The notes under the pieces are model-generated. The model had not been told where the DNA came from. It did no database searches and saw only the letters and a list, made by a program, of their open reading frames with translations. From NCBI GenBank assembly GCA_937876205.1, contig CALEII010000063.1, positions 1 through 32,956 on the forward strand: a stretch of 32,956 nt of DNA. Reading direction: 5' to 3'. Source of the DNA: an uncultured Clostridia bacterium. Its GTDB lineage: Bacteria > Bacillota > Clostridia > Oscillospirales > Acutalibacteraceae. Below, piece after piece: positions 1-8,633 of the stretch; within the stretch, counting starts at the first letter, position 1, and each line of letters starts with the position of its first letter. The translations under genes were made by a program, and so were the position numbers.

Positions 1-780
1 TTTTACAGCTCCGCCTTTCGGGAGAGTTGCGTGGTCGGTAACAAGGAAGACCGCACCGAAAAGGAGCGAACCTGCCGAAAGCTCAAGCACAACACTGATG
101 AGCGGCGAAGCACTGACTCTCGGAGAAACCATGGCAAAAATCACACACGCTCCGATGAAACCTGCTGTTGCGAGAAGTGCGCTTCTTCTGCGGACAAAAA
201 GATAGCAGCAGCAAACAACCATCAGTATTCCGCAACCCGTTCCCATCGGACCTGAAATGTTGCCCGATATAACATCAAAAACATTGCTGATATTTATGCG
301 TATCGGATTGCCCTGAGCAAGCAAGGATGCAAGCGACTGAGCACCGAAAAGCTTGTCATCTGTATTATGAGCGTAAGTAAAAACTTCTTCCTTGAAGCAG
401 ACGCTCGCAATCGCAAAGCCTGCCGCCGCAGGAACAAACGGAGTTCTCAGCGAACTGCCGAACGGGATTTTTGCCGTCAGAACACCTGCCGCAGAAGCAA
501 TCGTAGGTACATAGAGCGGCACACCTGCAGGCATCATTACCGCAATCGCCGTGCCGATAAAAATATTGCTGAGGTCTCTGAGCAGGAAACTTCTCTTGAG
601 CATAAAATTCGCCGCAAAATCACTGATAATTGCGCTCAGAATGCTGACAGCGATAACCGCAATCGCCCTTGAGCCGTAATAAATGAAGGAGACTATACAG
701 GGTGCGATGAGCATGATGATATAATCTCCGAAAATCTGCGAAGATGTAACCGTATTCTGTTTTGAGGCTTTATCTGCCAA
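1..780 (-). CDS. RnfD/NqrB-like electron transport membrane subunit (3' end outside window)
   Basis: Reverse-strand frame open for 260 codons to the window edge, so the C-terminus is missing. It starts at TTG (778-780), chosen because an AGAGGTGAT ribosome binding site lies just upstream and the protein begins LADKASKQNTV. Several hydrophobic segments are visible. The stretch LRTPFVPAAAGFAIA resembles the conserved N-P-F-x-P-A region of RnfD/NqrB, and FGAVFLVTDHATLPKGG near the window edge resembles the A-T-D-x-x-T-x-P motif. Family members are polytopic subunits of the Rnf/Nqr ion-translocating ferredoxin or NADH oxidoreductases and often carry covalent FMN. The usual SGAT-type flavin site reads SAGS here, so flavinylation is uncertain. 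It is transcribed divergently from the MecA-like gene. No other rnf gene can be seen, but any would lie to the left. Confidence 0.72.
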   Translation of the reverse strand, partial: MADKASKQNTVTSSQIFGDYIIMLIAPCIVSFIYYGSRAIAVIAVSILSAIISDFAANFMLKRSFLLRDLSNIFIGTAIAVMMPAGVPLYVPTIASAAGVLTAKIPFGSSLRTPFVPAAAGFAIASVCFKEEVFTYAHNTDDKLFGAQSLASLLAQGNPIRINISNVFDVISGNISGPMGTGCGILMVVCCCYLFVRRRSALLATAGFIGACVIFAMVSPRVSASPLISVVLELSAGSLLFGAVFLVTDHATLPKGGAVK

Positions 781-815
781 GGTTAATCACCTCTTTAGTT
801 ACCAATATTTAATCA

Positions 816-844
816 TTGCATATCGATGCAAGGGAACATATTAT
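816..844 (+). promoter_or_regulatory. Sigma-A-type promoter for the MecA-like gene
   Basis: TTGCAT (816-821), a 17-base spacer and TATTAT (839-844) lie 28 bases before the start codon of the MecA-like gene. A strong AAAGGAGG ribosome binding site sits between. The same 92-base gap must also hold the promoter for the divergent RnfD-like gene. Confidence 0.5.
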
Positions 845-872
845 ATTATTATGAACAAAAAGGAGGCAAACC

Positions 873-1439
873 ATGAAAATCAATTCACCTGCCGAGGATA
901 AAATAATAGTTGACCTGACAAAGCAGGATATGCTTGAGCTTGATATTACATATGATGAGCTTGATTACTCTAATATTGAAACAAGGCGTGTTCTGTGGAC
1001 CTTGCTTGATGAAGCCGGACACAGGCTCGGCAGAAGCATAAGTCTTGCCAGTCAGATGCTTATTGAAGCAGTTCCGTCTGATGACGGAGGGTGTATTCTG
1101 TATTTTACCGTTGCTGATGATGAGTATGACAGCTGTGTGTCATACGGCGGTAATGTATGGAAGCCGAAAAACGTTTGTCAGTCTGACAGCATTGACAACA
1201 TCGGTGCTTTGTCAAGGGCACTTTACAACTCAGACTGTGTGTCTCACAGTGAGCTTTATACTGACGGCAGCAGATACCGTCTCATTATTGCGGCAAAGCC
1301 TGCCTGCTGTGAAAAGATAAGAACAATTGCAGGTGAGTATTGCGATGTGTTCAGTCACGAGGCAGTTGCTGTGACAGATGAACACTGGAAATTGCTTGCT
1401 TCACCCGATGCAATCGGAATTCTGACAGCGCTCAGCTGA
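873..1439 (+). CDS. MecA-family adaptor protein (ClpC/ClpP adaptor type)
   Basis: 188 residues starting at ATG after AAAGGAGGCAAACC. The N-terminus (MKINSPAEDKIIVDL, then a D-x-x-E/D-L segment at about residues 20-32 and a helix ending in WTLLDEAGHRLG) matches the N-terminal target-binding domain of MecA. The rest (about residues 60-188) fits the C-terminal ClpC-binding domain: a strand-rich ILYFTV region, then RYRLIIAAKP, ending in an AIGIL segment. MecA proteins deliver substrates such as ComK to ClpCP and activate ClpC assembly. This protein is shorter than the usual 210-230 residues, so the central linker is reduced. It forms its own transcription unit, with a promoter upstream and a shared hairpin terminator downstream. 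The family call is firm; the substrate is unknown. Confidence 0.78.
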   Translation: MKINSPAEDKIIVDLTKQDMLELDITYDELDYSNIETRRVLWTLLDEAGHRLGRSISLASQMLIEAVPSDDGGCILYFTVADDEYDSCVSYGGNVWKPKNVCQSDSIDNIGALSRALYNSDCVSHSELYTDGSRYRLIIAAKPACCEKIRTIAGEYCDVFSHEAVAVTDEHWKLLASPDAIGILTALS

Positions 1440-1445
1440 AAAAGA

Positions 1446-1473
1446 AACGGATACACATTTCTGTGTATCCGTT
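1446..1473. terminator. Bidirectional rho-independent terminator
   Basis: A perfect 12-bp stem (AACGGATACACA / TGTGTATCCGTT) with a 4-base loop lies between the convergent MecA-like and ceramidase-like genes. On the minus strand the stem is followed by TTCTTTTTC, a good U tract. On the plus strand the tail is weaker (AAATATTATTT). Confidence 0.85.
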
Positions 1474-1493
1474 AAATATTATTTCAGACTGAA

Positions 1494-3218
1494 TTATCTT
1501 ACGCTTTCTGCGAGGTCGTAGATAGCGCCGTAGATGTTTGATGCGGCATGATCGCCAAGAGATGTAAGACCCCAGCTGCTGTCAATTGTGATACCCATAA
1601 GGCCTTCGCCTTCTCTGTATCTGATTGTAGCATATGTGAAGAAGTTATCAGGCATAATGTAGCCGAGTGCATCGTTTACAAGGTCGCATACGATAACATC
1701 TTCTGTGCCGAAGATTTCGTAAGCTGAATCAAGAACAAATTCGTCCATGCTTCCGCCGCCCTTGATGAGCTCTGCGTATGTTTCACCGGGGCAAAGGATA
1801 ACCTTGATGTCGCCGATTTCCATATAGCCTACTTCTGTAACTGCATAGTACTGACCGTTTGCATCATAAACCATCTTGTTGTTAGCTGCTGAGAGCTTGC
1901 CGAGAAGCTCATAAACACCGTTATCAACGGGAGCAAGATATTCGTTGTGAGCAACGTTGAGTACGGGAGCAACAATTCTTTCTTCAACTGTTTCTCTTGT
2001 GTACCAGGGAGTATAGTTTTCGTTGTCAGCTGCAACAGCTTCTCTTTCTTCATCAACGAGGAGCTCAAGTCTCTCTTCGGGAGTCATTGTCATACCGAGA
2101 AGGATGTAACCGAGTTCTTCACCGTAACGGATTGTTGAATCAATTCTGTCAAGGTCAAGACCGTCACTTGAAGCACTCTGATCTTCTGTGTATGTACCTA
2201 CAGCACCCTGAAGGAAGATGAAGTTGTAGCCGCCTTCATTGATGATCTGTTCTGTGTAATAAACAAAGTCTGAAGTACCTACTTTTGTGCCGAAACCGAT
2301 TGTTTCGGGATGAACGCCGAAGTTTGTGATGATTGTACCCATTGAACCGTCATCGGGAGTGAACATAAATCTGTAGAGGTCCTCCATCATAATGTCAGGT
2401 TCTGTACGGTCACGTACATATTCTGCTGCATTTGTTGTTGCATATGTAAGAGTACCTGTTGTCATTGATTCATAAGCTGACATAACACATTCAGCTGTCT
2501 TGTCAATGATAATCTGACGGAACTCGTTGTCAATGGCGGGAGCGAGGTTTTCACCGTGAATGAAAGCCTGAACGATGTTTGTCATAATCTTGTTTACAGT
2601 GTCAGTGTAGATACCCTGTGTATCAATACCACTGTGGACATGAGTTGCAGAAATATTGATACTTACAATGTTGTTTTCTGCTGCAAAGTCTGCAAGAGCA
2701 TCTCTGATAAGAGCAACGTCAGCATTTGCAAGACCGAGACAGTCGATAGCTGCAATAGCAACTGAGCCTCTGCCTGAGCCGTCGTCAAGAACAACAACTC
2801 TTACCTTGAGATCGTCAATGAGTTCTTCGAGCTTGTGGCTTACATCGTAACCGCCTTTGTAGTATTTAATCTCATCAAAGTCATCGGGAACGATTGATGC
2901 CTGAGCATAACCGAGGCTCCACTGTGCATTTTCAGCGGGCTCATCAAGGAATTCATCATGACCTTCCATAAATGTGGGCTGAGTGTAGTTATCTGTTGTT
3001 TCAATAAGGTATGTAGGGGGGAAGAGCTTAACAATGAAGTTAAGAAGACCGTCTACAACTTTGTTGAAAACAGTGTTGAGCGTGTCTGCAACACTTGCCA
3101 TAAAGGGCTGGTCTGCAGTTTCTTCAGCAACTGCAGCTGCTGATGCTCCTGTAACACCTGTGAAGAGAAGGGTGAAGCAAAGTGCGAGTGAAACAAAAAT
3201 CTTTGTTCTCTTTTTCAT
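1494..3218 (-). CDS. Secreted neutral/alkaline ceramidase-like protein
   Basis: 574 residues with a clear signal peptide: KKR, a hydrophobic core to about residue 24, then ASA-AA. The mature part matches the N-terminal domain of neutral/alkaline non-lysosomal ceramidases: a GYAQASIVP segment (103-111), a buried-strand region RVVVLDDGSGRGSVAIAAIDCLGL (given here in halves: RVVVLDDGSG at 140-149, SVAIAAIDCLGL after it) and the family hallmark ATHVHSG (191-197), whose histidines belong to the zinc site (usually THTHSG). A later NDALGYIMPD segment is also typical. Family enzymes split the amide bond of ceramides at the cell surface. Whether the substrate here is a lipid or another amide cannot be told. 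The start is supported by AGGTAGG upstream. It has its own promoter 3' of the GT87-like gene and a strong terminator. Confidence 0.75.
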   Translation of the reverse strand: MKKRTKIFVSLALCFTLLFTGVTGASAAAVAEETADQPFMASVADTLNTVFNKVVDGLLNFIVKLFPPTYLIETTDNYTQPTFMEGHDEFLDEPAENAQWSLGYAQASIVPDDFDEIKYYKGGYDVSHKLEELIDDLKVRVVVLDDGSGRGSVAIAAIDCLGLANADVALIRDALADFAAENNIVSINISATHVHSGIDTQGIYTDTVNKIMTNIVQAFIHGENLAPAIDNEFRQIIIDKTAECVMSAYESMTTGTLTYATTNAAEYVRDRTEPDIMMEDLYRFMFTPDDGSMGTIITNFGVHPETIGFGTKVGTSDFVYYTEQIINEGGYNFIFLQGAVGTYTEDQSASSDGLDLDRIDSTIRYGEELGYILLGMTMTPEERLELLVDEEREAVAADNENYTPWYTRETVEERIVAPVLNVAHNEYLAPVDNGVYELLGKLSAANNKMVYDANGQYYAVTEVGYMEIGDIKVILCPGETYAELIKGGGSMDEFVLDSAYEIFGTEDVIVCDLVNDALGYIMPDNFFTYATIRYREGEGLMGITIDSSWGLTSLGDHAASNIYGAIYDLAESVR

Positions 3219-3259
3219 TTTTCATTACCTACCTGTCTGAAAAATTTTCATTTGAATTT

Positions 3260-3288
3260 ATTATATCATTGCAGTATTCAAAATGCAA
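3260..3288 (-). promoter_or_regulatory. Sigma-A-type promoter for the ceramidase-like gene
   Basis: Read on the minus strand, TTGCAT (3288-3283), a 17-base spacer and a perfect TATAAT (3265-3260) lie about 40 bases before the start codon. The gene therefore probably has its own promoter, although the GT87-like gene upstream reads in the same direction and no terminator is seen between them. Confidence 0.55.
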
Positions 3289-3329
3289 TAGAATATACAA
3301 TAAATAATTTTGAACAGTTATTAAATATT

Positions 3330-4847
3330 TTATGAGGCAGCTTCAGTTGCTTGTGCAGGGATTTTCTTTTCCTTTGCGCTCTTTACAACTGCAGATATGC
3401 TCTGACAGATGAGTAAAATGAGCAGGAGCTGAACTGCCGCAAGAGAAATAAGGTTGTTTGCATTGTAAACCGTGTCAACGCCCAGTGATGTCAGGAACAT
3501 TGTGAATCTGTGTGAATCGTATCTGAACCACTCGGGGAACGGAGTTATGATGAGTGCATATGTGCCCAGGTAAACCCAGTTGATGGCAGTGTGTTTTTTC
3601 TCGGCAAGAAGGAATACAAAGGGAATGAATATGAATATTGCAATAGCAGCATCTGAAACTGAGAATATATTAAGCATAAAATATGCTGCGGCAGTTGCTT
3701 TCTGCCATGTGTGCGGAAGCTTTATCATTGCAAACACTGCAATAAGCTGTGTGATAATGAAGATTGCATAAACTGCAATGCTGTTTGTGATGCCGAGATA
3801 GTGAATGAGGTTAACTATGCTTGTGTTGCCTGCGATGTAGCCGTTTGCGTTCACCGAAATATAAGCCCTGAGATATGTCAGCAGGTTGTCAAAGCCTGTG
3901 AATATTGCAGGTGTGATGAACAGAATAAGGAAATAAATCACTGTTCTTGCGAAGCAGGCAAGGCTTTTTTTGTTTTTATCCGTAAAGAGAAGCAGAGCAA
4001 AAATAATTGTGCAGGGAGTTATTGCTGCAGAAACAGCAAGCGCCACCAGTGAAAGCTCACGGAAAAGAGTCTTTTCTGACTGACGGAAAACGATAAACAG
4101 CATTGAAAGAACAAGACTTATTGCGACGAAATCTCCCTTTTCGATGCAGAATATTGCAGGGTATGACACAACAAGCAGGAAAGAAACTACTTCATCCCTG
4201 ATGTTGAGTGAATTTCTTCTGAGAACATATCTGTTCATTCTGTAAATAAGTACAACAGTGAAGACTGCAAGCAGCAGATAAAGGAACATAAACTGCTGAT
4301 TTCTGAGAATAAGGATATATTCCACAAGTGAATCGCTGAAAATGTAGCGGGGAGGCATAAACTGAGCCAGAATGAAGAATACCAGCATAAGGAACGGGGA
4401 GGTTGTTTCAGCTGAAAGGTGGAATTGCTGACTGCCTGCGTTGAGAAGATTTTTGAGATAGAACTCAAACTGTGTGAACGGTACTTCACTTGTTGGAGAG
4501 TGGTGCATAAGGTTTGACCAGGTCTCCCCGTCAGAAGCGAAAGCCATTGCAAGCGTTGCTATGCCGAAAACAGAGAAAAACACTATGAATGTGTTTGTCA
4601 TAGCTGATGCTGATGAGTTATTAAGTACTTTTCTGAGCTTTTTGCTGAAAATGAGAATCAGAAGCACTGCAACACAGAATACAATTGCAGCTGCCAGCGC
4701 TGAGGGGCTTTTTATAAGGTTGCTGAATGCAAGCTTCACTGTTTTTTGCAAATCAGCAGATGATGAAGTGTGTGCCGATGCGTAGCCTGTCACTGCCGAT
4801 GTGAAAAGCAGAGCAATAGTGGTAAACAGAGTCAGTAACTTTTTCAT
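3330..4847 (-). CDS. Polytopic membrane glycosyltransferase, GT87/DUF2029-like (GT-C fold)
   Basis: 505 residues. A signal-like hydrophobic N-terminus (to about residue 24) is followed by roughly ten further membrane segments and a short basic C-terminal tail. The segment IEKGDFVAISLVLSMLFIVF resembles the G-N/D-x-D-x-x-x-x-x-L loop of GT87 (DUF2029/PimE-like) mannosyltransferases, which use polyprenyl-phosphate sugars on the outer membrane face. The extracytoplasmic loop with TWSNLMHHSP and FTQFEFYLKNLL (about 110-135) is in the place of the catalytic first loop of GT-C enzymes, but I cannot name a catalytic acidic residue with confidence. It starts after an AAAAAGGAGAAGCC ribosome binding site. 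It is divergent from the sugar operon, consistent with a role in the same envelope glycosylation. The acceptor is unknown. Confidence 0.5.
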   Translation of the reverse strand: MKKLLTLFTTIALLFTSAVTGYASAHTSSSADLQKTVKLAFSNLIKSPSALAAAIVFCVAVLLILIFSKKLRKVLNNSSASAMTNTFIVFFSVFGIATLAMAFASDGETWSNLMHHSPTSEVPFTQFEFYLKNLLNAGSQQFHLSAETTSPFLMLVFFILAQFMPPRYIFSDSLVEYILILRNQQFMFLYLLLAVFTVVLIYRMNRYVLRRNSLNIRDEVVSFLLVVSYPAIFCIEKGDFVAISLVLSMLFIVFRQSEKTLFRELSLVALAVSAAITPCTIIFALLLFTDKNKKSLACFARTVIYFLILFITPAIFTGFDNLLTYLRAYISVNANGYIAGNTSIVNLIHYLGITNSIAVYAIFIITQLIAVFAMIKLPHTWQKATAAAYFMLNIFSVSDAAIAIFIFIPFVFLLAEKKHTAINWVYLGTYALIITPFPEWFRYDSHRFTMFLTSLGVDTVYNANNLISLAAVQLLLILLICQSISAVVKSAKEKKIPAQATEAAS

Positions 4848-4889
4848 TGGCTTCTCCTTTTTAATTCGATAAACATAAATTCACAATAT

Positions 4890-4918
4890 AATTTACCATA
4901 AAATACAATCAAAATCAA
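4890..4918 (-). promoter_or_regulatory. Possible promoter for the GT87-like gene
   Basis: On the minus strand TTGATT (4918-4913), 17 bases, then TAAATT (4895-4890). The region is very AT-rich, so chance matches are likely and alternative spacings exist. Confidence 0.3.
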
Positions 4919-4956
4919 TATGAAAAAAAATAATATATATAAAATATTATTCTTTG

Positions 4957-4985
4957 TTGACTAAAAGGTCAGTTTGTGTTATTCT
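4957..4985 (+). promoter_or_regulatory. Sigma-A-type promoter of the yfhO-rfb-GT2 operon
   Basis: TTGACT (4957-4962), a 17-base spacer and TATTCT (4980-4985) end 34 bases before the TTG start of the YfhO-family gene. It is the only convincing promoter before the seven-gene + strand operon, which runs to the terminator at 14786. Confidence 0.6.
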
Positions 4986-5019
4986 TTATGTGTATATTTA
5001 TATTCGGAGATGAATTTTT

Positions 5020-7737
5020 TTGAGTTCGGTAAAACGCAGATTTGATTGGGCACGGGTTCTGCCCTACGCAGCAGGCGGTCTTATAACCGTGGCTGTTGTG
5101 CTGGTTATATATGCCGTTAACGGAATATATCCGTTCGGAACGGGAAGTGTAGTCTGTGACGATATGGTACAGCAGACAATTTCCAACTATACATATTTCT
5201 GGGATTATCTTCATTCGGGCGGCGACAAGTCACTTCTTTTCAACTGGCAGACTGCCGCAGGCACTCAGGTTCTCACCACCGGCTTCTATATCCTTAAGCC
5301 TTGGGAAATAATATTCACGCTTCTTTGCAGCCGTGATGCAATTGTCAACGGTATACCGTTCCTCATCATATTCAAGATGACAATGGCAACGCTGTCAATG
5401 ATTTTCTTCCTGAGAAAAGAGTTCAGAACAGCTCCCTTCTGGCAGGTGCTTCTCGGTATAGCCTACAGCTGCAGTGCATTTATCCTCATTTATTACACAA
5501 ATATGGGCTGGATAGATGCTGCATTTATGTTCCCTGTGCTTATTGTGACTCTTCTTCATATGTTCAGAACGGGAAAATGGCTGCCGTATACACTTTTTCT
5601 CACCTATACGCTTCTGCTTTCAATATATATATCATATATGGTATTCCTGTTTCTGTTTTTTATCGGCTTTCTCTATCTTTTCATTGTTCAGCCCAAAGAA
5701 ACAAGAAAAATGTCGATTATCCGTTTTGGTGTCACTTCTGTTATAGCTCTTGCGGGCTCGGCAGTTATAAATGTTCCGTCGGTTTACTATATGTTCCGTT
5801 CCACACGCTACTCAATCAAGAGTGAGGAAACGGCATTTGATTCAATACTCAAAATATTAAACACAGACACCACCTATTCAACAACAAAGCTCACAATTGT
5901 GCTTCTGTGCACGGCAATCTTCTTTGCTTTTCTTGTGATGCTGTTTGTGAATTTCAAGGAGCATAAGAAGGCATCTGCATTCTTCGGTCTGTCAGCACTT
6001 CTTCTTGTGCTTCCCGTATTCTTTGAAAATATCAATCTCATATGGCATCTGGGCTCATATGTCGGTTTCCCTCTGAGATATGCCTATATGATTATTTTCA
6101 TTCTTGTGTGCACGGCTGCATATGTGTTGAGCAATATGGAGTCTCTTCTTCACTCAATAAAGGGCAAAAAAGCAATTGCCGTTATAGTTCCTGCCGTTGC
6201 CTGTGCCGCAGGCGGAATATATGTGCTCATAACAAAGGTTTATGAAAAGGTCGGCACCGTAAACGGACTCAAGTATAACAAGCTCGTTATCAGTGACTGT
6301 GATGTATGGATGTTTGTTGCTTTCGTGCTGCTTGCTCTTTTCTATGTTATGATGCTTTTTGCCGGATGGAAAAAGGTTGCATATGCACTTATGTCTGTAG
6401 TTATGCTCGCTGAAATCGGTCTTCTTGCAAATGTATCATTCGGTACTAATTCAGACACGGCAGAGCGCTCAAGTATGTACAGCCTTGAATTTGTAAGCGA
6501 CTCGCTTGAAATGGCAGAGGATTTACAGCTTGAAAATGACAATCTGACAAGAATTAAGGATATGGATGTAAGACTCAACAGTAACTTCCCGATGTTCTTT
6601 GAGTATCCGTCACTTGCAAACTTCACACATCTTGTTTCGTCTGATATGACTTCCACAATGGAGGCTCTCGGCTATTCACAGATATATACACGAGTCATAG
6701 ACAGTGTGGGTACGCTTCTTTCAGACGCATTGCTGAATATGAAATACACCTTCAGCTCCCGTGACCTTGATAAATATGAATATACTTATATGTATAATAT
6801 CGGTGAAAGTCAGCTTTACAGCAACAATATGACTCTTCCCGTGGGACTTCTTGTTAACAATGAGTTTATGGATATTGATATTGTTAAAAATAACAATGTC
6901 TTTGAATCCAACAATCAGCTTTACACAGCTCTTACGGGTGATAAGAGTGAGCTGTGCACAACTGATGAATTCTATATGTCCTGTGATGAGGATTTTTCAG
7001 AGAAAATCCATGTTGACGGCACAAAGCACGTTTATCTTCACATTGATATAGAAAACAGTATACAGAACAGAGGCGCCGTTACCGTTATGATAAACGGCAA
7101 GAAAGCCAATCTGCGTTATTTCGGCGGTAGTGCAAACTATAACTATCCCAACAATTTCCACAATGAGCTTATTGACCTTGGCGTTGTTACAGATGACGAT
7201 ATCGACATTTTCATTTTTGCTCTTAAGGATATCGGTGATGATATAAAGGTCACAGTAGGTTATTTCGACTACACAAGACTTGAAAAGCTCTGTGATATGA
7301 ACAAAGACAATCACGCAGAGATTGAAACAGGTGCAAAGAGCCTGACTGCAACAGTCAAGAACGGTAAAGCAGGGGAGTATGTGTTCCTGCCCGTGACATA
7401 TGACGAGGGCTGGAGCTGTAAGGTGAACGGCGAAAAGAAGGATATTGACATAGCAATGAGCTCCTTTATGGCAGTTGAGCTTCAGGACGGTGAAAATGTT
7501 ATTGAACTGAGCTACCTTCCCTACGGAATGAAGCTTGGTGCGATAATAACATTGATTACCGCACTTGCAATTGTTGCAATATGGCTTATTGAAAAGAAAA
7601 AGCCCTTCAGACAGGATGCCTCAAACACATTCCTTAAGGTTTTTGAAAAAGTTTACTTTGCCGGTATGTTATGTGCCGTTGCTATAGTATATGTAATTCC
7701 CGTAATATTCACACTTTACAATAACATTGTAGGTTAG
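5020..7737 (+). CDS. YfhO-family GT-C membrane glycosyltransferase
   Basis: 905 residues. TTG start at 5020 after GGAGATGAA; an ATG at 5010 is in another frame and dies quickly. About 12-13 membrane segments fill residues 15-490. A large extracytoplasmic domain (about 490-840) follows, and two more membrane segments lie near the C-terminus. The first loop carries the YfhO signature: VCDDMVQQ at about residues 46-53, then a WDYLHSG and NWQTAAGTQ region. YfhO proteins work outside the membrane. In Bacillus subtilis YfhO pairs with the GT2 enzyme CsbB, which makes the undecaprenyl-phosphate sugar, to glycosylate lipoteichoic acid. Here it opens an operon that ends with a CsbB/GtrB-like GT2, so a donor made by the intervening genes is the likely substrate. 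The family is clear; the transferred sugar is inferred. Confidence 0.82.
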   Translation: MSSVKRRFDWARVLPYAAGGLITVAVVLVIYAVNGIYPFGTGSVVCDDMVQQTISNYTYFWDYLHSGGDKSLLFNWQTAAGTQVLTTGFYILKPWEIIFTLLCSRDAIVNGIPFLIIFKMTMATLSMIFFLRKEFRTAPFWQVLLGIAYSCSAFILIYYTNMGWIDAAFMFPVLIVTLLHMFRTGKWLPYTLFLTYTLLLSIYISYMVFLFLFFIGFLYLFIVQPKETRKMSIIRFGVTSVIALAGSAVINVPSVYYMFRSTRYSIKSEETAFDSILKILNTDTTYSTTKLTIVLLCTAIFFAFLVMLFVNFKEHKKASAFFGLSALLLVLPVFFENINLIWHLGSYVGFPLRYAYMIIFILVCTAAYVLSNMESLLHSIKGKKAIAVIVPAVACAAGGIYVLITKVYEKVGTVNGLKYNKLVISDCDVWMFVAFVLLALFYVMMLFAGWKKVAYALMSVVMLAEIGLLANVSFGTNSDTAERSSMYSLEFVSDSLEMAEDLQLENDNLTRIKDMDVRLNSNFPMFFEYPSLANFTHLVSSDMTSTMEALGYSQIYTRVIDSVGTLLSDALLNMKYTFSSRDLDKYEYTYMYNIGESQLYSNNMTLPVGLLVNNEFMDIDIVKNNNVFESNNQLYTALTGDKSELCTTDEFYMSCDEDFSEKIHVDGTKHVYLHIDIENSIQNRGAVTVMINGKKANLRYFGGSANYNYPNNFHNELIDLGVVTDDDIDIFIFALKDIGDDIKVTVGYFDYTRLEKLCDMNKDNHAEIETGAKSLTATVKNGKAGEYVFLPVTYDEGWSCKVNGEKKDIDIAMSSFMAVELQDGENVIELSYLPYGMKLGAIITLITALAIVAIWLIEKKKPFRQDASNTFLKVFEKVYFAGMLCAVAIVYVIPVIFTLYNNIVG

Positions 7738-7751
7738 AAAGGACAGATAAT

Positions 7752-8525
7752 ATGAAAGTTGTAATTCTTGCAGGTGGTTTCGGTACAAGAATAAGTGAAG
7801 AAAGCCATCTTATCCCCAAGCCCATGATACAGATAGGTGATATGCCCATTCTCTGGCACATTATGAAGCAGTATTCACACTACGGCTTCAATGAATTCGT
7901 CATCTGCTGCGGTTATAAGCAGCACGTTATAAAGGAGTTCTTTGCTGATTATTATCTTCACAGAAGTGATATCACATTTGACTTCTCAGACAACGGCGAA
8001 ATGACAGTTCACACAAACTTCTCAGAGCCCTGGAAGGTTACACTTGTTGACACAGGCCTCAACACAATGACAGGCGGCAGAGTCAAGAGAGTAAAAGAAT
8101 ATCTCGGTGACGAGCCTTTCTTCCTGACATACGGTGACGGTGTATCAGATGTGGATATCAATAAGCTTCTCGAGTTCCACAAGGCACACGGCAAAATGGC
8201 AACTCTCACAGCTATCAAAATCACAGCCCGTTTCGGCGTGCTTGATATAAATGAAGAAGGCTGTATCCAGCAGTTCCGTGAAAAGACACAGCAGGATGGC
8301 GGTGTTATCAACGGCGGCTTTATGGTGCTTCAGCCCGAAATTCTCGACCTTATTGAGGGTGACTCAACAGTATTTGAGAAATATCCTCTTGAAGAGGCTG
8401 CAAGAAGAGGGGAGCTTATGGCTTATCCTCACGATGGCTTCTGGCAGTGTATGGATACTCTCCGTGATAAGAATTATCTTGAAAAACTCTGGGCTGACGG
8501 AACAGCACCCTGGAAAGTGTGGTAA
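7752..8525 (+). CDS. rfbF: Glucose-1-phosphate cytidylyltransferase
   Basis: 257 residues, the normal length for RfbF/DdhA. It makes CDP-glucose from CTP and glucose-1-phosphate, the entry step to CDP-3,6-dideoxyhexoses. The N-terminus carries the nucleotidyltransferase motif LAGGFGTRISEES (5-17) followed by IPKPMIQIGDMPILWH, diagnostic for this group. YGDGVSDVDI near residue 130 holds the metal-binding aspartates. Start at ATG after AGAAAGGACAGAT. It lies 14 bases after the yfhO-type gene, so the two are co-transcribed. The call is strong because the next two genes are the other steps of the same pathway. Confidence 0.95.
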   Translation: MKVVILAGGFGTRISEESHLIPKPMIQIGDMPILWHIMKQYSHYGFNEFVICCGYKQHVIKEFFADYYLHRSDITFDFSDNGEMTVHTNFSEPWKVTLVDTGLNTMTGGRVKRVKEYLGDEPFFLTYGDGVSDVDINKLLEFHKAHGKMATLTAIKITARFGVLDINEEGCIQQFREKTQQDGGVINGGFMVLQPEILDLIEGDSTVFEKYPLEEAARRGELMAYPHDGFWQCMDTLRDKNYLEKLWADGTAPWKVW

Positions 8526-8528
8526 AAT

Positions 8529-8622
8529 AATTCGCAATTATCAATTCGCAATTCGCAATTGTCGGAACTGCGTTGGCATTATAATAGCTTATATTTTCAA
8601 TAATTGTACATTGTAAATTGAA
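8529..8622. repeat. Short AT-rich intergenic repeat inside the operon
   Basis: The 108-base gap between rfbF and rfbG holds three copies of TTCGCAATT (8531-8539, 8545-8553 and 8552-8560, the last two overlapping by two bases). On its right is CAATAATTGTACATTGTAAATTG (8600-8622), which is rich in inverted AATTG/CAATT words. Neither side codes for protein. It looks like a small degenerate mobile repeat (MITE-like) that slipped into the operon. No transposase is present and the borders are uncertain. Confidence 0.4.
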
Positions 8623-8633
8623 AGGAAATAATT

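Noticed and set aside
31..672. Two plus-strand open frames rich in Arg, Lys, Thr and Cys (31-255, 367-672)
   Set aside because: They lie antisense to the RnfD-like gene, have abnormal composition and no ribosome sites.
8251..8616. Plus-strand 121-codon frame running from rfbF into the repeat
   Set aside because: Most of it is another frame of rfbF; the rest is the AT-rich repeat.
8526..8633. TTCGCAATT copies as a CRISPR-like array
   Set aside because: Units are 9 bases, partly overlapping and without spacers; no cas gene is in the window.
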